From assembly GCA_035277525.1 (NCBI GenBank), contig DATEKH010000266.1, positions 1-21,935 of the forward strand: a stretch of 21,935 nt of DNA, given 5' to 3'. The stretch comes from CAIKMD01 sp035277525 (GTDB taxonomy: Bacteria; Pseudomonadota; Alphaproteobacteria; ATCC43930; CGMCC-115725). Shown here piece by piece: positions 1-7,971 of this stretch. The notes beneath the pieces were generated by a model. The model was not told the DNA's origin. It made no database searches and saw nothing but the letters and a program-made list of their open reading frames with translations. Both the position numbers and the translations under genes were made by a program. How positions within the stretch are numbered: position 1 is the stretch's first letter; every line of letters begins with the position of its first letter.

Positions 1-461
1 GTCCTATGCCCCACGGGTCTCATGTCCCGGGCGTACGCGCTTGCATTTGAAGCGTTTAGCGAGACAGAAATCCAATCGATGTGGCCACCAAGCAAGCTGG
101 CCATCTTAGCCGTCAGCGAAGTGCCGTTAGTGGTGATCCTCAGACGAACTGCGGGGTTTATCTCAAAAACCCACCTCAGAAATTCGTTTAGACGAGGATA
201 GAGAAGAGGTTCGCCGATTCTACCGGAAAGACCAAGATACTTTGCCGCCCGAAGGGGTCGCTCCAATTGCTTCAACTTCTCGATATCCGTGAAGCCGCCA
301 TTGTCCCCCGTCCGCTTCACTTCCGCTTCGCGTCCGCAAAATGTGCAATTCAAATTGCAATAATCGGCAAGCTCGAGATATATCGTTTCCGGAAGGCGGG
401 CAGCCGAATGATTCAATCGCTGTTGTACCAACACGGTTGATTCGGGCCTCCGTAACTCCAT
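1..461 (-). CDS. Radical SAM domain protein, C-terminus cut by window edge
   Basis: Reading the minus strand from an ATG at 461 gives an open frame of about 153 codons to base 1, so only the N-terminal part is visible. Residues around 33-40 read CNLNCTFC, the CxxxCxxC motif that binds the 4Fe-4S cluster of radical SAM enzymes. Downstream come LSGRIGEPLLYP (the family's G-E-P/L strand), ITTNGTSLT and DWISVSLNA, all usual in the radical SAM TIM barrel. The start is supported by an AAGGGG ribosome site about 9 bases upstream and by a promoter candidate at 502-530. It lies downstream of the two large paralogs on the same strand, with a 170-base gap. The substrate is unknown; in a glycan cluster such enzymes may modify sugars or a peptide. 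Any SPASM or other C-terminal domain lies outside the window. Confidence 0.82.
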   Translation of the reverse strand, partial: MELRRPESTVLVQQRLNHSAARLPETIYLELADYCNLNCTFCGREAEVKRTGDNGGFTDIEKLKQLERPLRAAKYLGLSGRIGEPLLYPRLNEFLRWVFEINPAVRLRITTNGTSLTAKMASLLGGHIDWISVSLNASNASAYARDMRPVGHR

Positions 462-501
462 GCTCGATTGCCCCTTCGATACCGTCCCGGGATGCCTATT
501 A

Positions 502-530
502 AATATAGTGTGAGGCTGCCGATAGGACAA
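502..530 (-). promoter_or_regulatory. Sigma-70-like promoter candidate for the edge radical SAM gene
   Basis: On the minus strand the -35 box is TTGTCC (525-530, 4 of 6 matches to TTGACA). It is followed by exactly 17 bases and then the -10 box TATATT (502-507, 5 of 6 matches to TATAAT). It lies about 40 bases upstream of the ATG at 461. This is a visual call only. A loose inverted repeat CCGCGA/TCGCGG (577-582 and 600-605) sits between it and the preceding gene, without a T-run. Confidence 0.45.
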
Positions 531-631
531 GCAAGCCGGCCTGATATGACACGATCAGTTCGGCATGATAGCGGTTCCGCGACAAAGGATCAGACGATTT
601 CGCGGCACCTCGCGCAAGCCAATTCATGACA

Positions 632-2959
632 TCAACTCAGAAGATCGATCTCGATGGTAAGACTCGTGCAAGCTCGCGGAAGGGCTTCAGGATTTCTCTT
701 GATTTCGCGACTCGATGCGAGCCTAGCCAGCGGCGCACAAATCAGAAGCGCCGCTAAAAGCCCAAGGAGCCCGCGGAGGGTCGAGGCATCGAAGCGCTGA
801 AGGGCCCGGCGCCACCACTGCATAGCCCATTTACCGGGAAGGTTTCCGGTGAAACAAGCGCGCGACCGGCCGGTCAAAGGGAAGACCGATCGCGTGAATT
901 GAAACGTCTCTTGGTCGAGCGAGCGCAAACTTTCGTTAAGGTGAAATAGGACCACTCGGGCGGGATATTCTGCGAGTGACCGAATTCGGTCCATGAGTAC
1001 TCGAAATTGCACAAGATCAGAGAATGCGAGATCGCATATAATCAAATCAAATTTTTTGTCACCAATCAAATCATCAGCGTAGGCTTCTAGCAGAAGCGTT
1101 TGCGGCGGAATTGAAAGGTGCTTTTCTTCGGTGCCAAGGCAAGCCGCAAGCAATTGACCCCAAATCGTACCAGACGACAGCACGAGCACGCGCGGCGCTG
1201 GCTTGACGCGCCTCTGGACGGCTGCCCTTGCGTGCTGGAGCGGGGCGTGGAAGGGATGCCACGGAGTTGTCGATGTCAGGCGGCCGAAGCACCGCCGATA
1301 TAGTTTGGCGCAAAAGCGAATCAATTTCTCGCTCGTTGTCTTCGGGCGTGCCGTGTTTTCCAGACCAGCCAGCTCCGCCACTGCCGCCGCAGTACCGATA
1401 GGGTCTCCAGTCTCGTCGGTCGAAAGTGAGATCAAGCCCGGTTCGATCAGAGCCTGACGTTCCAGCTGATACTCGGAACGTACTTCACTTAAAGGATTGA
1501 GTTTCAAACGGCTTTCTTCTTCGACCTGCGCGATTTCGTAATCAATCAGGTCGCACTTACGAACGCATTCCGCTTCGATCGCGGCCCTTTGCGCCCTCAA
1601 GCTCAAGATCTTGCTGTCCGCCTCTTGGGTTACAATTCGTAACTGCTCATCAATCTGTGCCTCCAGTTTGTCGATCTGACGCAATCGCTCCAGTTGCGGA
1701 CCATCGATTTGGTCGTTGTACCGGTTCTCTATCCCATGGATTAATTTGAGACGCTTCTCGTCGGCGGAAGCCTTGAAATGTGGAAAGGAGTTCATCCAAA
1801 AGGGATGATTCCGATAATCGATTGCCGGCCCAAGGCGATCGTCGACATCATCGATAAACGCCTGAAACCTCGCTGTTTCCACGTCGATTTGGCTGGGGAG
1901 CTCGTCGCTGTGAAGCTTGAGAACATAGCGGCCATAGTCTCTGTGGTCTTTGGTAGTGAATGAGGACAAATCCGCTGCGATTTCCGCCGGCGTCGGCCAG
2001 CCGAGATGAAGCAAGTCGGCAAACGTGCCTTCCTGGCGCATCTCTGCCATCAGGAATTCATCCGAATCACTGAGCACGCAGGGCGTAACGGTGGGACAAT
2101 ATTCCGAAATTGCTCCGTAGTCCCAAAAGGTCGGCAGTTCAGGGAGAACTCGCTCAGGTCGCATATAGACGATCGCAATCGGCATTTGTCGAGCGAGAAG
2201 CGTGCTATCGTCCACGTACCAGTAGAACTGATCGTAGCGATGAATACGGAAGAGCCTTTGGTTCGCCGTCTTGGCACGAATGGTATTGTGACGATCTGCT
2301 ATGATGATTGCTGCCATCTCTCGCCGCGGAACGGCGACAATTCCGGTCATTGGGTCGCGATAGGTTAGAACTTTCGTCATGGCGGACTCGGACACGACGC
2401 AATAGCTCGGCGCGACGACCAGCCGCTCGCCTGCGAGAATTTTCTTGCCAAGAGTCCTGTATGAGCCGTCGGCCACGAGAAAATCGCCGTTGAGGAATAC
2501 CAAGTGCGTCTTGGTCATGGCTTCACCTAAATCGGCGAAGCCGCGGACATAGGCATATGTCAACGTGATGCCGTAATGGCTCGTAAGTAGGTCGTCGATG
2601 GGCATGAGCCGAAAATGAGCGTGCTTCAGAAGTTCCGAAATGATTGCCGACGTTAGGATCCGATCGAACAAACGTGTTTCGGTCACGACCACGACTTCGC
2701 AGTCGAAATGTTCGGCGAGCGCCGGGACATTACCGGGTCCAAGAAGGGCAGGGATCGTAAAAGCGAGCAAATCATCGACATACTGGTCTCCCCAAACCAG
2801 AGTGACGACACGCATTGGCTCCGTTTCTCCCGACGATAAAGTCGAGCGGGTGAGACCTTCCGGGTCGGGGGGGCGACGATTCAACCGTAGACCGCCCTCA
2901 AGCAAGCTAGCTTGCGAGGGAGTCGGCAAGGCTGATAGTGGCAAATCAGTCTCGTTCAT
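632..2959 (-). CDS. Large multidomain putative glycosyltransferase, coiled coil, Rossmann domain (paralog 1)
   Basis: This 775-residue protein is a tandem paralog of the product of 3106-5466; by eye about 60% identity in the first domain. I do not recognise a named family. Residues 50-275 look like a GT-A-type nucleotide-sugar domain: a first strand RVVTLVWG, a THLVFLNGDF segment, and a block at 224-271 (HNT, NQRLFRIHRYDQFYW, VYMRPERV) almost identical in both copies. A DSD triplet lies at 298-300. Residues about 400-505 are charged and helical with coiled-coil character. Residues 588-675 resemble a degenerate class I methyltransferase Rossmann fold (VLVLSSG, FDLIICDLAF, VVLFHLN). Residues 728-748 form a hydrophobic helix, and the chain ends in CTSLTIEIDLL. 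The ATG at 2959 has no clear ribosome site; an ATG at codon 49 is an alternative. A role in glycan assembly is inferred from context. Confidence 0.8.
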   Translation of the reverse strand: MNETDLPLSALPTPSQASLLEGGLRLNRRPPDPEGLTRSTLSSGETEPMRVVTLVWGDQYVDDLLAFTIPALLGPGNVPALAEHFDCEVVVVTETRLFDRILTSAIISELLKHAHFRLMPIDDLLTSHYGITLTYAYVRGFADLGEAMTKTHLVFLNGDFLVADGSYRTLGKKILAGERLVVAPSYCVVSESAMTKVLTYRDPMTGIVAVPRREMAAIIIADRHNTIRAKTANQRLFRIHRYDQFYWYVDDSTLLARQMPIAIVYMRPERVLPELPTFWDYGAISEYCPTVTPCVLSDSDEFLMAEMRQEGTFADLLHLGWPTPAEIAADLSSFTTKDHRDYGRYVLKLHSDELPSQIDVETARFQAFIDDVDDRLGPAIDYRNHPFWMNSFPHFKASADEKRLKLIHGIENRYNDQIDGPQLERLRQIDKLEAQIDEQLRIVTQEADSKILSLRAQRAAIEAECVRKCDLIDYEIAQVEEESRLKLNPLSEVRSEYQLERQALIEPGLISLSTDETGDPIGTAAAVAELAGLENTARPKTTSEKLIRFCAKLYRRCFGRLTSTTPWHPFHAPLQHARAAVQRRVKPAPRVLVLSSGTIWGQLLAACLGTEEKHLSIPPQTLLLEAYADDLIGDKKFDLIICDLAFSDLVQFRVLMDRIRSLAEYPARVVLFHLNESLRSLDQETFQFTRSVFPLTGRSRACFTGNLPGKWAMQWWRRALQRFDASTLRGLLGLLAALLICAPLARLASSREIKRNPEALPRACTSLTIEIDLLS

Positions 2960-3105
2960 TACGCGAAAACATGTACTCTACAAATTCCATAACTGTCGTG
3001 ACGGACTTATGGTCGATCGAAAGACAGACCTGCTGAACAAATTTTGCCGCGCGCTTCAATAGCTTGGGGCGAAAGGGAATCCGCTGATGTCGTCACGCGA
3101 TCCAT

Positions 3106-5466
3106 TCAGAGAAGCTCGACATTCATCGTGAGGCTTGTGCAATATTTTGGCAGTTTGCTGCTGCGTCTCCGCCCTTCGAGCCAATAGGCAAAGCGCGCGA
3201 GCGGAGCGCATAGGCTCAAAGTGAGCGCGAGAATCAGCGGGCCCTTGATGCCCGAAAGACTTTGGCTTCGGACGGCGCGCTCGAACCATCTCGCGACGAT
3301 CGCGCCAGGCAGAGAGCCGGAAAAGCGGATTTCCGACTCGCCCGTAAGCGGAAATACCTTTTGCGTAAACTGGTATGTCCAGAGGCCGAGGCTCACGCCT
3401 GCGGCATTCGAGTGGAATACGACAATCCGGCTGCCGGCGTGCAGATCGGGCCTAACTGCATCGAGAATCGTTCTGAATCGCAAAAGATCGTCGAAGGCGA
3501 GGTCGCAGATACAGAGATCAAATTTCTTTTCGTTCTCAGCCGTGCTCAGATAGAGCCGTCTCTCGGCCATTGCTGGCGTAATGACGACCTTTCGCCTACC
3601 GACGTCGCGCGCAAGCAAAGAACCGAATGTTCCACCCGACGAGATTATGAGAATATCGCTGTCGCTATCGACGGCAGCAATTGCAGCGTTCACGTGGCGC
3701 AGTAACGAATGATAGGGGTTCCAAGGCGTCGTCCGCGGTATGCGTCCGAAGAGCCTGTGATATAGCTGTACGAATCGTCCAACGCCACGTGCCGCTCGCG
3801 GCGCGCTTTCGCTGGAAAATGCCGGTGAAGTTGCGGGCGTGCTTGCGCCGTCCCGATCAATTCCGGCCATCAAGCGGGCGATTTCATCTTCAATCTTTAT
3901 CCGCTGCGCGGCTAAGGGATCGCCAGGAGATATGCCCTCGTTTGGGACCAGTGGCAGTTCGCGCTCCAGTTCCTTCTGTCGCACCCGGAATTCTTTATCC
4001 AGCTCACGAAGGCGGCTGTTTCGATACTGTGTCGCTTCCGCCCAATCGTGCTGCGCGATCTCGAGCCGTACTTCGCGAAGCTCTTGGCGCAACCTCAGCA
4101 CACAATCCCAGGACCTCGCGCCGGCACCGGTCCTGCGTGAAGCCAACCGGCGGCGCAATTGCTCCTCAAATTTAGCTTTCTGATCGGCATTGTGGTTTTG
4201 AAAGGCGGTGAAGGATGCGCTCCAAAACGGGTGATCGCGATGACTGATCGGGGGAGACAGGTGCCGATACACGTCGGCGACGAATTGGTCAAATTTCTTC
4301 TTTGCTGCCGGGAGCGATGCCGGAATATCACGTGAATGGAGCACCAAAGTATGTTGTCCGTAATCATGATGCTCTTGTGTCGCGTAGGAGGAAAGATCCG
4401 CGGCGATCTCCTCAACCGAAGCCCAGCCCAACTGAAGAAACTCGCGCGCTGTGCTCTCGGCGCGGAGTTCTCCCATCAGGAAGTCATCCGAATCACCCAG
4501 TACGCAGGGCTTCGTGTTGGGGCAAAGCTCGGCGATCACCCCATAATCCCAGAAGCCTGGGAGCTCATCGATGACCCGCTCCGGTCGCATGTAAACGACG
4601 GCGATCGGCAGCTGCCGGCCTAGCAAAGTGTGGTCGTCGACATTCCAGTAAAACTGGTCGTAGCGGTGGATGCGAAAGAGACGCTGATTGACAGTCTTCG
4701 CGCGAACGGTGTTGTGCCGGTTTGCGATCGCGAGCGCCGCGAGTTCGCGCGGTGGAATGGACAACGAAGAGGTCGAGGCATCATACCTCGCACGCAGCAG
4801 GTCAACAGTATCTTCTAGAACCATGCAATAGCTTGGCGAAACTGCCAAGCGCTCGCCGCGCTTTATCGCCTCCGCGAGCTTCCGGTACGAACCGTCGGCT
4901 ACGATGAAATCGGCGCATACGAAACAGAGATGCGTGCTCGTCATGGCGGCACCGAGGTCTCGGAAGCCGCGGACGAGCGCATAGGTCAGTGTTATACCGT
5001 AGTGCGGCGACAGCAAATCATCGATTGGAAGGAGCCGCACATCACAATATCTCGTAAGGTGCGTGATAACGGGCTCGCAAACGAGCCGATCAAAGAAGCG
5101 GCTTTCGGTGACGATGACGAATTCGCTTTCGAATTCCGCTGTGAAGGCAGGCAAATTACCGGGCGCTAACAGAGCGGGCAGGGTAAGCGATAACAGATCC
5201 TCAATGTAACGATCGCCCCAAACCATCGTAATTACACGAGCCTTCTCCCGCTGCTTCAGGTCGCGATCGCCCGCATCGCTTCTGTCGGGGTTCGCGCTGG
5301 TGAAGCGAGCGCTCAGTTTGCGTCCTCCTCCATCGAGTTCCGTCTCTTCGATATGTGCGGCGCGACGCCCCGTGAATTGAGAGCAGTCTCTTTCAGCTGG
5401 CAATACTGGCGCCAGGCCGAGGTGTTGAGGCAGCTCATCTGACATGTGGGCCTTTTTCCTTTTCAC
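3106..5466 (-). CDS. Large multidomain putative glycosyltransferase, coiled coil, Rossmann domain (paralog 2)
   Basis: This 786-residue paralog of the downstream gene aligns with a constant 27-residue offset through the first domain. Key shared stretches are RVITMVWG (77-84), HYGITLTYALVRGF, VADGSYR, the block from about 251 to 298 (NQRLFRIHRYDQFYW, VYMRPERV) and CVLGDSDDFLM. The middle (about 425-560) is a charged helical, coiled-coil-like region whose sequence differs from the other copy. The C-terminal third has ILIISSGGTFG, FDLCICDLAF, IVVFHSN, VFPLTGES, a hydrophobic helix near 743-762 and CTSLTMNVELL. The codon-8 ATG (5445) follows AAAAGG with 5-base spacing and may be the true start. 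It lies 34 bases after the deacetylase gene, probably in one operon with it. The function is inferred only: glycosyl transfer or chain control in surface glycan assembly. Confidence 0.8.
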   Translation of the reverse strand: MKRKKAHMSDELPQHLGLAPVLPAERDCSQFTGRRAAHIEETELDGGGRKLSARFTSANPDRSDAGDRDLKQREKARVITMVWGDRYIEDLLSLTLPALLAPGNLPAFTAEFESEFVIVTESRFFDRLVCEPVITHLTRYCDVRLLPIDDLLSPHYGITLTYALVRGFRDLGAAMTSTHLCFVCADFIVADGSYRKLAEAIKRGERLAVSPSYCMVLEDTVDLLRARYDASTSSLSIPPRELAALAIANRHNTVRAKTVNQRLFRIHRYDQFYWNVDDHTLLGRQLPIAVVYMRPERVIDELPGFWDYGVIAELCPNTKPCVLGDSDDFLMGELRAESTAREFLQLGWASVEEIAADLSSYATQEHHDYGQHTLVLHSRDIPASLPAAKKKFDQFVADVYRHLSPPISHRDHPFWSASFTAFQNHNADQKAKFEEQLRRRLASRRTGAGARSWDCVLRLRQELREVRLEIAQHDWAEATQYRNSRLRELDKEFRVRQKELERELPLVPNEGISPGDPLAAQRIKIEDEIARLMAGIDRDGASTPATSPAFSSESAPRAARGVGRFVQLYHRLFGRIPRTTPWNPYHSLLRHVNAAIAAVDSDSDILIISSGGTFGSLLARDVGRRKVVITPAMAERRLYLSTAENEKKFDLCICDLAFDDLLRFRTILDAVRPDLHAGSRIVVFHSNAAGVSLGLWTYQFTQKVFPLTGESEIRFSGSLPGAIVARWFERAVRSQSLSGIKGPLILALTLSLCAPLARFAYWLEGRRRSSKLPKYCTSLTMNVELL

Positions 5467-5500
5467 ATTTCACCGGCGTGAAGCCGGCACCGCGAGCGGT

Positions 5501-6241
5501 TTAGGAGTTTGGCGAGGACCAGAGTCCACGAGCGAGTCCAAAATCGGAAATTGTAGTGAAGTATTTTCTCTCCACGGAGCTGAGAAGTTCGCGAATAAAC
5601 TTTGCGGCGCCGCTTGGCCGCTTGCACAAAAAGGACTCCGATTCGATCGGCTCGTGGTAGTGCGGTCGATATTTCAGGTAGTCATCGACGCTCGACATAT
5701 CATAATAGATGACGTTTGGATGAAAATTCATCACGAAGAGATTATCGGGTGCTAGGACCGCATCGGTCAGCCGCGCATCGGCAAGCGACCAGCTGTAGCC
5801 CGGCACGCGGAGCATCTGCGAATCCATGAAGCGGTTCACCAGGACGACGAAGCCATCCGGGTCGTTTAACGCAAAGGGTGGCACGTCGACTGGAAAAACG
5901 CGACATTCCAGCTCATAAAGAAGTCCATTTCTCGCCGCCGCACATGCGAACGGCCAGCCGGTGCATCCGTTATGGGAACGAAATCCTCGCGCATTTGGAT
6001 AGTGCGCCCGAAGGGCCTGTAACACGGCGTCGCCTTCGGCTATCGAAGCGAAATGTGGATGAAGGCCGAGTTCGTGTCGGTCTTGATAGCGCCCAGCGAG
6101 CGAAGAGCTATTGCCTGACCGGTCAGTATCCGGGTTCGTGCAGAAAAGCGTGACGGGTATCTTGTTTCCTTCAAACAGGCTCATCACTGCGTCAACAATC
6201 GGATCCGGGGACCAGTCAATATCGAAGGTGATGCCGATCAT
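5501..6241 (-). CDS. Polysaccharide deacetylase-like protein, WbmS type
   Basis: This 246-residue protein has the motif order of the NodB/CE4-like fold as seen in the WbmS family of O-antigen clusters. GITFDIDW near the N-terminus carries the acidic metal-binding motif. HELGLHPHF (about 76-84) holds candidate metal histidines, and GFRSHNG (about 105-111) is the third motif. The family is expected to remove acyl groups from sugars, or a related hydrolysis, in the cytoplasm or at the membrane; no signal peptide is visible, which suggests a nucleotide- or lipid-linked substrate. The gene starts 9 bases after the methyltransferase stop and ends 34 bases before the large paralog, so all three are likely co-transcribed. 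The length is normal for the WbmS group. Substrate and actual activity are not shown by sequence. Confidence 0.75.
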   Translation of the reverse strand: MIGITFDIDWSPDPIVDAVMSLFEGNKIPVTLFCTNPDTDRSGNSSSLAGRYQDRHELGLHPHFASIAEGDAVLQALRAHYPNARGFRSHNGCTGWPFACAAARNGLLYELECRVFPVDVPPFALNDPDGFVVLVNRFMDSQMLRVPGYSWSLADARLTDAVLAPDNLFVMNFHPNVIYYDMSSVDDYLKYRPHYHEPIESESFLCKRPSGAAKFIRELLSSVERKYFTTISDFGLARGLWSSPNS

Positions 6242-6250
6242 CAGCCTGCG

Positions 6251-6949
6251 TTACCGCCGAGGGTCTACACAGAGGGCCCACAAATAGTGCGCCATCGGAT
6301 AGTAGCCGGTATGAATAACCTCATCGTTCATCGAGAAGATGAATACGTTGTGGAAATGCGCACCGAGCGCTTTTTTGAGTGCCTTGTGATCTTTAAGGTT
6401 CACATGACCGAGACGCGAGTTTGGCGATGCGAATGCTTCGGCGGCTGCATTGGGCGTGCCGAATAGTCCAATACCGTGCTCCGTTAGGCTCGCCGCGATG
6501 TTTGCAAGAAATCGCTGCTCTTCTGTCGGATAGATGTGCTCCAGCACATCGACCGCGAAAACCCCCGCGACAGGGTCGGGATAGTGCTTCAGTCGGAAAT
6601 CGAAATACTGGAACTCAATGTTGGGGAAAACGCCTAGCCGGCGGCGATTGTCCTCAAGGGTACCGGTGTGAATGTCTGTGCAAACAACACGCCCCGCCGT
6701 TTGAGCGACGAGGGGCGCACCAAAGCCATCACCGCATCCTACTTCAAGGACGACATCCGCACCCTCTATCATCTTTGCAACAAATTTGTAGCGTGAGGCT
6801 ACAAAGGCGACCATTTTCGGATCGGTCACGTAGGCAGCCGCCATTGCCCGCCCCAAGGCGATCTCGTGATTGGGCATCTGGCTATGCACTTTTTCCCACA
6901 AGTCCTTCGAATCGTTGGGTCGGTCTCCTGGGTTGCCAGTGCCGGTCAT
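6251..6949 (-). CDS. Class I SAM-dependent methyltransferase
   Basis: The protein has the class I methyltransferase signature: VLEVGCGDGFGAP (motif I, SAM glycine loop), VVCTDIH (acidic end of strand 2), FAVDVLEHI (motif II/post-II) and LFGTPNAAAEAF. This pattern belongs to the Methyltransf_23 / UbiE-like groups common in O-antigen loci, where they methylate sugars. I chose the ATG at 6949 because GGAG lies 11 bases upstream. An in-frame ATG at 7027 would add 26 residues but has no ribosome site and no family-like sequence. With 6949 the product is 232 residues. It is the first gene of the minus-strand left block, facing the plus-strand acyltransferase gene across a repeat-rich gap. The acceptor is unknown. 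Confidence 0.8.
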   Translation of the reverse strand: MTGTGNPGDRPNDSKDLWEKVHSQMPNHEIALGRAMAAAYVTDPKMVAFVASRYKFVAKMIEGADVVLEVGCGDGFGAPLVAQTAGRVVCTDIHTGTLEDNRRRLGVFPNIEFQYFDFRLKHYPDPVAGVFAVDVLEHIYPTEEQRFLANIAASLTEHGIGLFGTPNAAAEAFASPNSRLGHVNLKDHKALKKALGAHFHNVFIFSMNDEVIHTGYYPMAHYLWALCVDPRR

Positions 6950-7275
6950 TGTCCAACGATCTCCGCTGCAGTTATCGCTCGGTACCTCGGGCGCCCTCCG
7001 GCCGAACTCGAACGATGAGGATACCATAAACTATTGCGTTAACCCCAAGTCAAGTAATGAAATCGATGTGTCTCGAGTCAATGGGAAGGCAAAGGCAGCA
7101 TTCTTGACGTAGCTTGAATCCGGGCGCTACGTTGCGGTTTGCGCAAGGTAACACGTTGCCTCCGGATTCGGCGACGCGAGGCTGTGCGCTCAGGCGGGCT
7201 CTGAGCCCGGACCGTGCGGGTCCACAACGGGCCGTTGCTCTACTTTACTTCGAATCCCCTGCAGGACGATGCGGG
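6950..7275. other. Divergent intergenic region
   Basis: These 326 bases separate the outermost left-block gene (minus) from the acetyltransferase gene (plus), so promoters for both directions should lie here. In the minus direction a TTGACT hexamer occurs, but I find no convincing -10 at the right spacing. In the plus direction a TTGACG at 7105-7110 likewise lacks a good -10. The right half is packed with inverted repeats, listed separately. The plus-strand frame is open from 7114 into the acetyltransferase, but the added 54 codons look non-coding and include the hairpins. Confidence 0.5.
7107..7237 (+). promoter_or_regulatory. Cluster of inverted repeats, possible structured leader or operator
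   Basis: Five inverted repeats lie within 131 bases. ACGTAGC (7107-7113) pairs with GCTACGT (7126-7132). GAATCCGG (7116-7123) pairs with CCGGATTC (7162-7169). GGGCTC-T-GAGCCC spans 7196-7208. GGACC (7209-7213) pairs with GGTCC (7219-7223). CAACGG-G-CCGTTG spans 7225-7237. The last three abut each other. The arms of the second repeat fall inside the loop of the first, so the two folds exclude each other, as in attenuators. The block ends about 40 bases before the acetyltransferase start. Regulation is an inference; a degenerate repeat element is also possible. Confidence 0.4.
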
Positions 7276-7971
7276 ATGCTCTTCAGCGAAATAGTGGCGG
7301 AGCGGATCGAGAATATTACAGATGCGCCCACTACAGCTCATGGTGTTATCCGGCTTAACCCAGGCGCGCGGATCGTAAGCTCGCGTATCCAGGGGCCTGC
7401 CTACCTGAACCGCTATTCGCATGTCGGGCCGGATGTGACGCTTGGAAAGTATTTCGGCATGAACGAGCACGGCTTCATCGCCCGTGCGAGCGTCGGCGCC
7501 TTCTGTGCGTTTGGCGCCCGGAATGCCATCAATCCCTTCAACCATCCAGCGGATTGGCTGAGCATCCACGAATTCCAATATCACCCGCGTTCCTTCGACT
7601 GGATCGAGGAATACAATAACTTCAAACGGCTCGAGCGGACGCCCGATATGTTCGCGAGAGTCGAGATCGGCAGTGATGTGTGGACGGGTCACAATGTCAA
7701 TATCATGCCGGGCGTACGCGTGGGCGACGGTGCGATCATCGGCGCCGGCTCAATCGTGACCAAAGACGTCCCTGCTTACGCCATCGTCGCGGGGGTACCG
7801 GCCGCAGTGAAGCGGTTTCGTTTTTCCGAAAAAATCATCGAGCGCTTGCTGCGCCTCAAATGGTGGGAGCTCGAGCTCTCCGACTTGTCCGGCCTGCCCT
7901 TCAGGGATGTCGAGCGCTGCCTCGACATGATCGAAGAAATCCGTACACGCAAGGGACTTCCGATCACGTGA
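7276..7971 (+). CDS. CatB-like hexapeptide-repeat O-acetyltransferase
   Basis: The product is 231 residues with a left-handed beta-helix typical of xenobiotic/CatB-type acetyltransferases. It has repeated hexapeptides (GARIVSS, GPDVTLG, IGSDVWTGHNVNIMPGVRV, GDGAIIGAGSIVTKDV), the PAYAIVAGVPAAVKRFRF end of the helix, and a C-terminal helix starting FSEKIIERLLRLKWWELE. NPFNHPADWLS holds the likely catalytic histidine loop. It should transfer an acetyl group from acetyl-CoA to a sugar hydroxyl or amine in the cytoplasm. The start at ATG 7276 is preceded by AGGA with 9-base spacing; the frame stays open upstream to 7114 but that part has no family character. The stop overlaps the next gene's GTG start (GTGA), so the two are translationally coupled. 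The specific sugar is unknown. Confidence 0.85.
   Translation: MLFSEIVAERIENITDAPTTAHGVIRLNPGARIVSSRIQGPAYLNRYSHVGPDVTLGKYFGMNEHGFIARASVGAFCAFGARNAINPFNHPADWLSIHEFQYHPRSFDWIEEYNNFKRLERTPDMFARVEIGSDVWTGHNVNIMPGVRVGDGAIIGAGSIVTKDVPAYAIVAGVPAAVKRFRFSEKIIERLLRLKWWELELSDLSGLPFRDVERCLDMIEEIRTRKGLPIT

Noticed and set aside
577..605. CCGCGA/TCGCGG inverted repeat as terminator after the first paralog
   Set aside because: Six-base stem with a 17-base loop and no T-run; likely chance in this GC context.
2960..3105. A small gene or regulatory RNA between the two paralogs
   Set aside because: The 146 bases have no ribosome site plus coding-like frame, and no clear hairpin or promoter pair was found.
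7114..7275. N-terminal extension of the hexapeptide acetyltransferase by 54 codons
   Set aside because: The added sequence covers the inverted repeats, is unlike the family N-terminus, and lacks a ribosome site; ATG 7276 has AGGA at good spacing.
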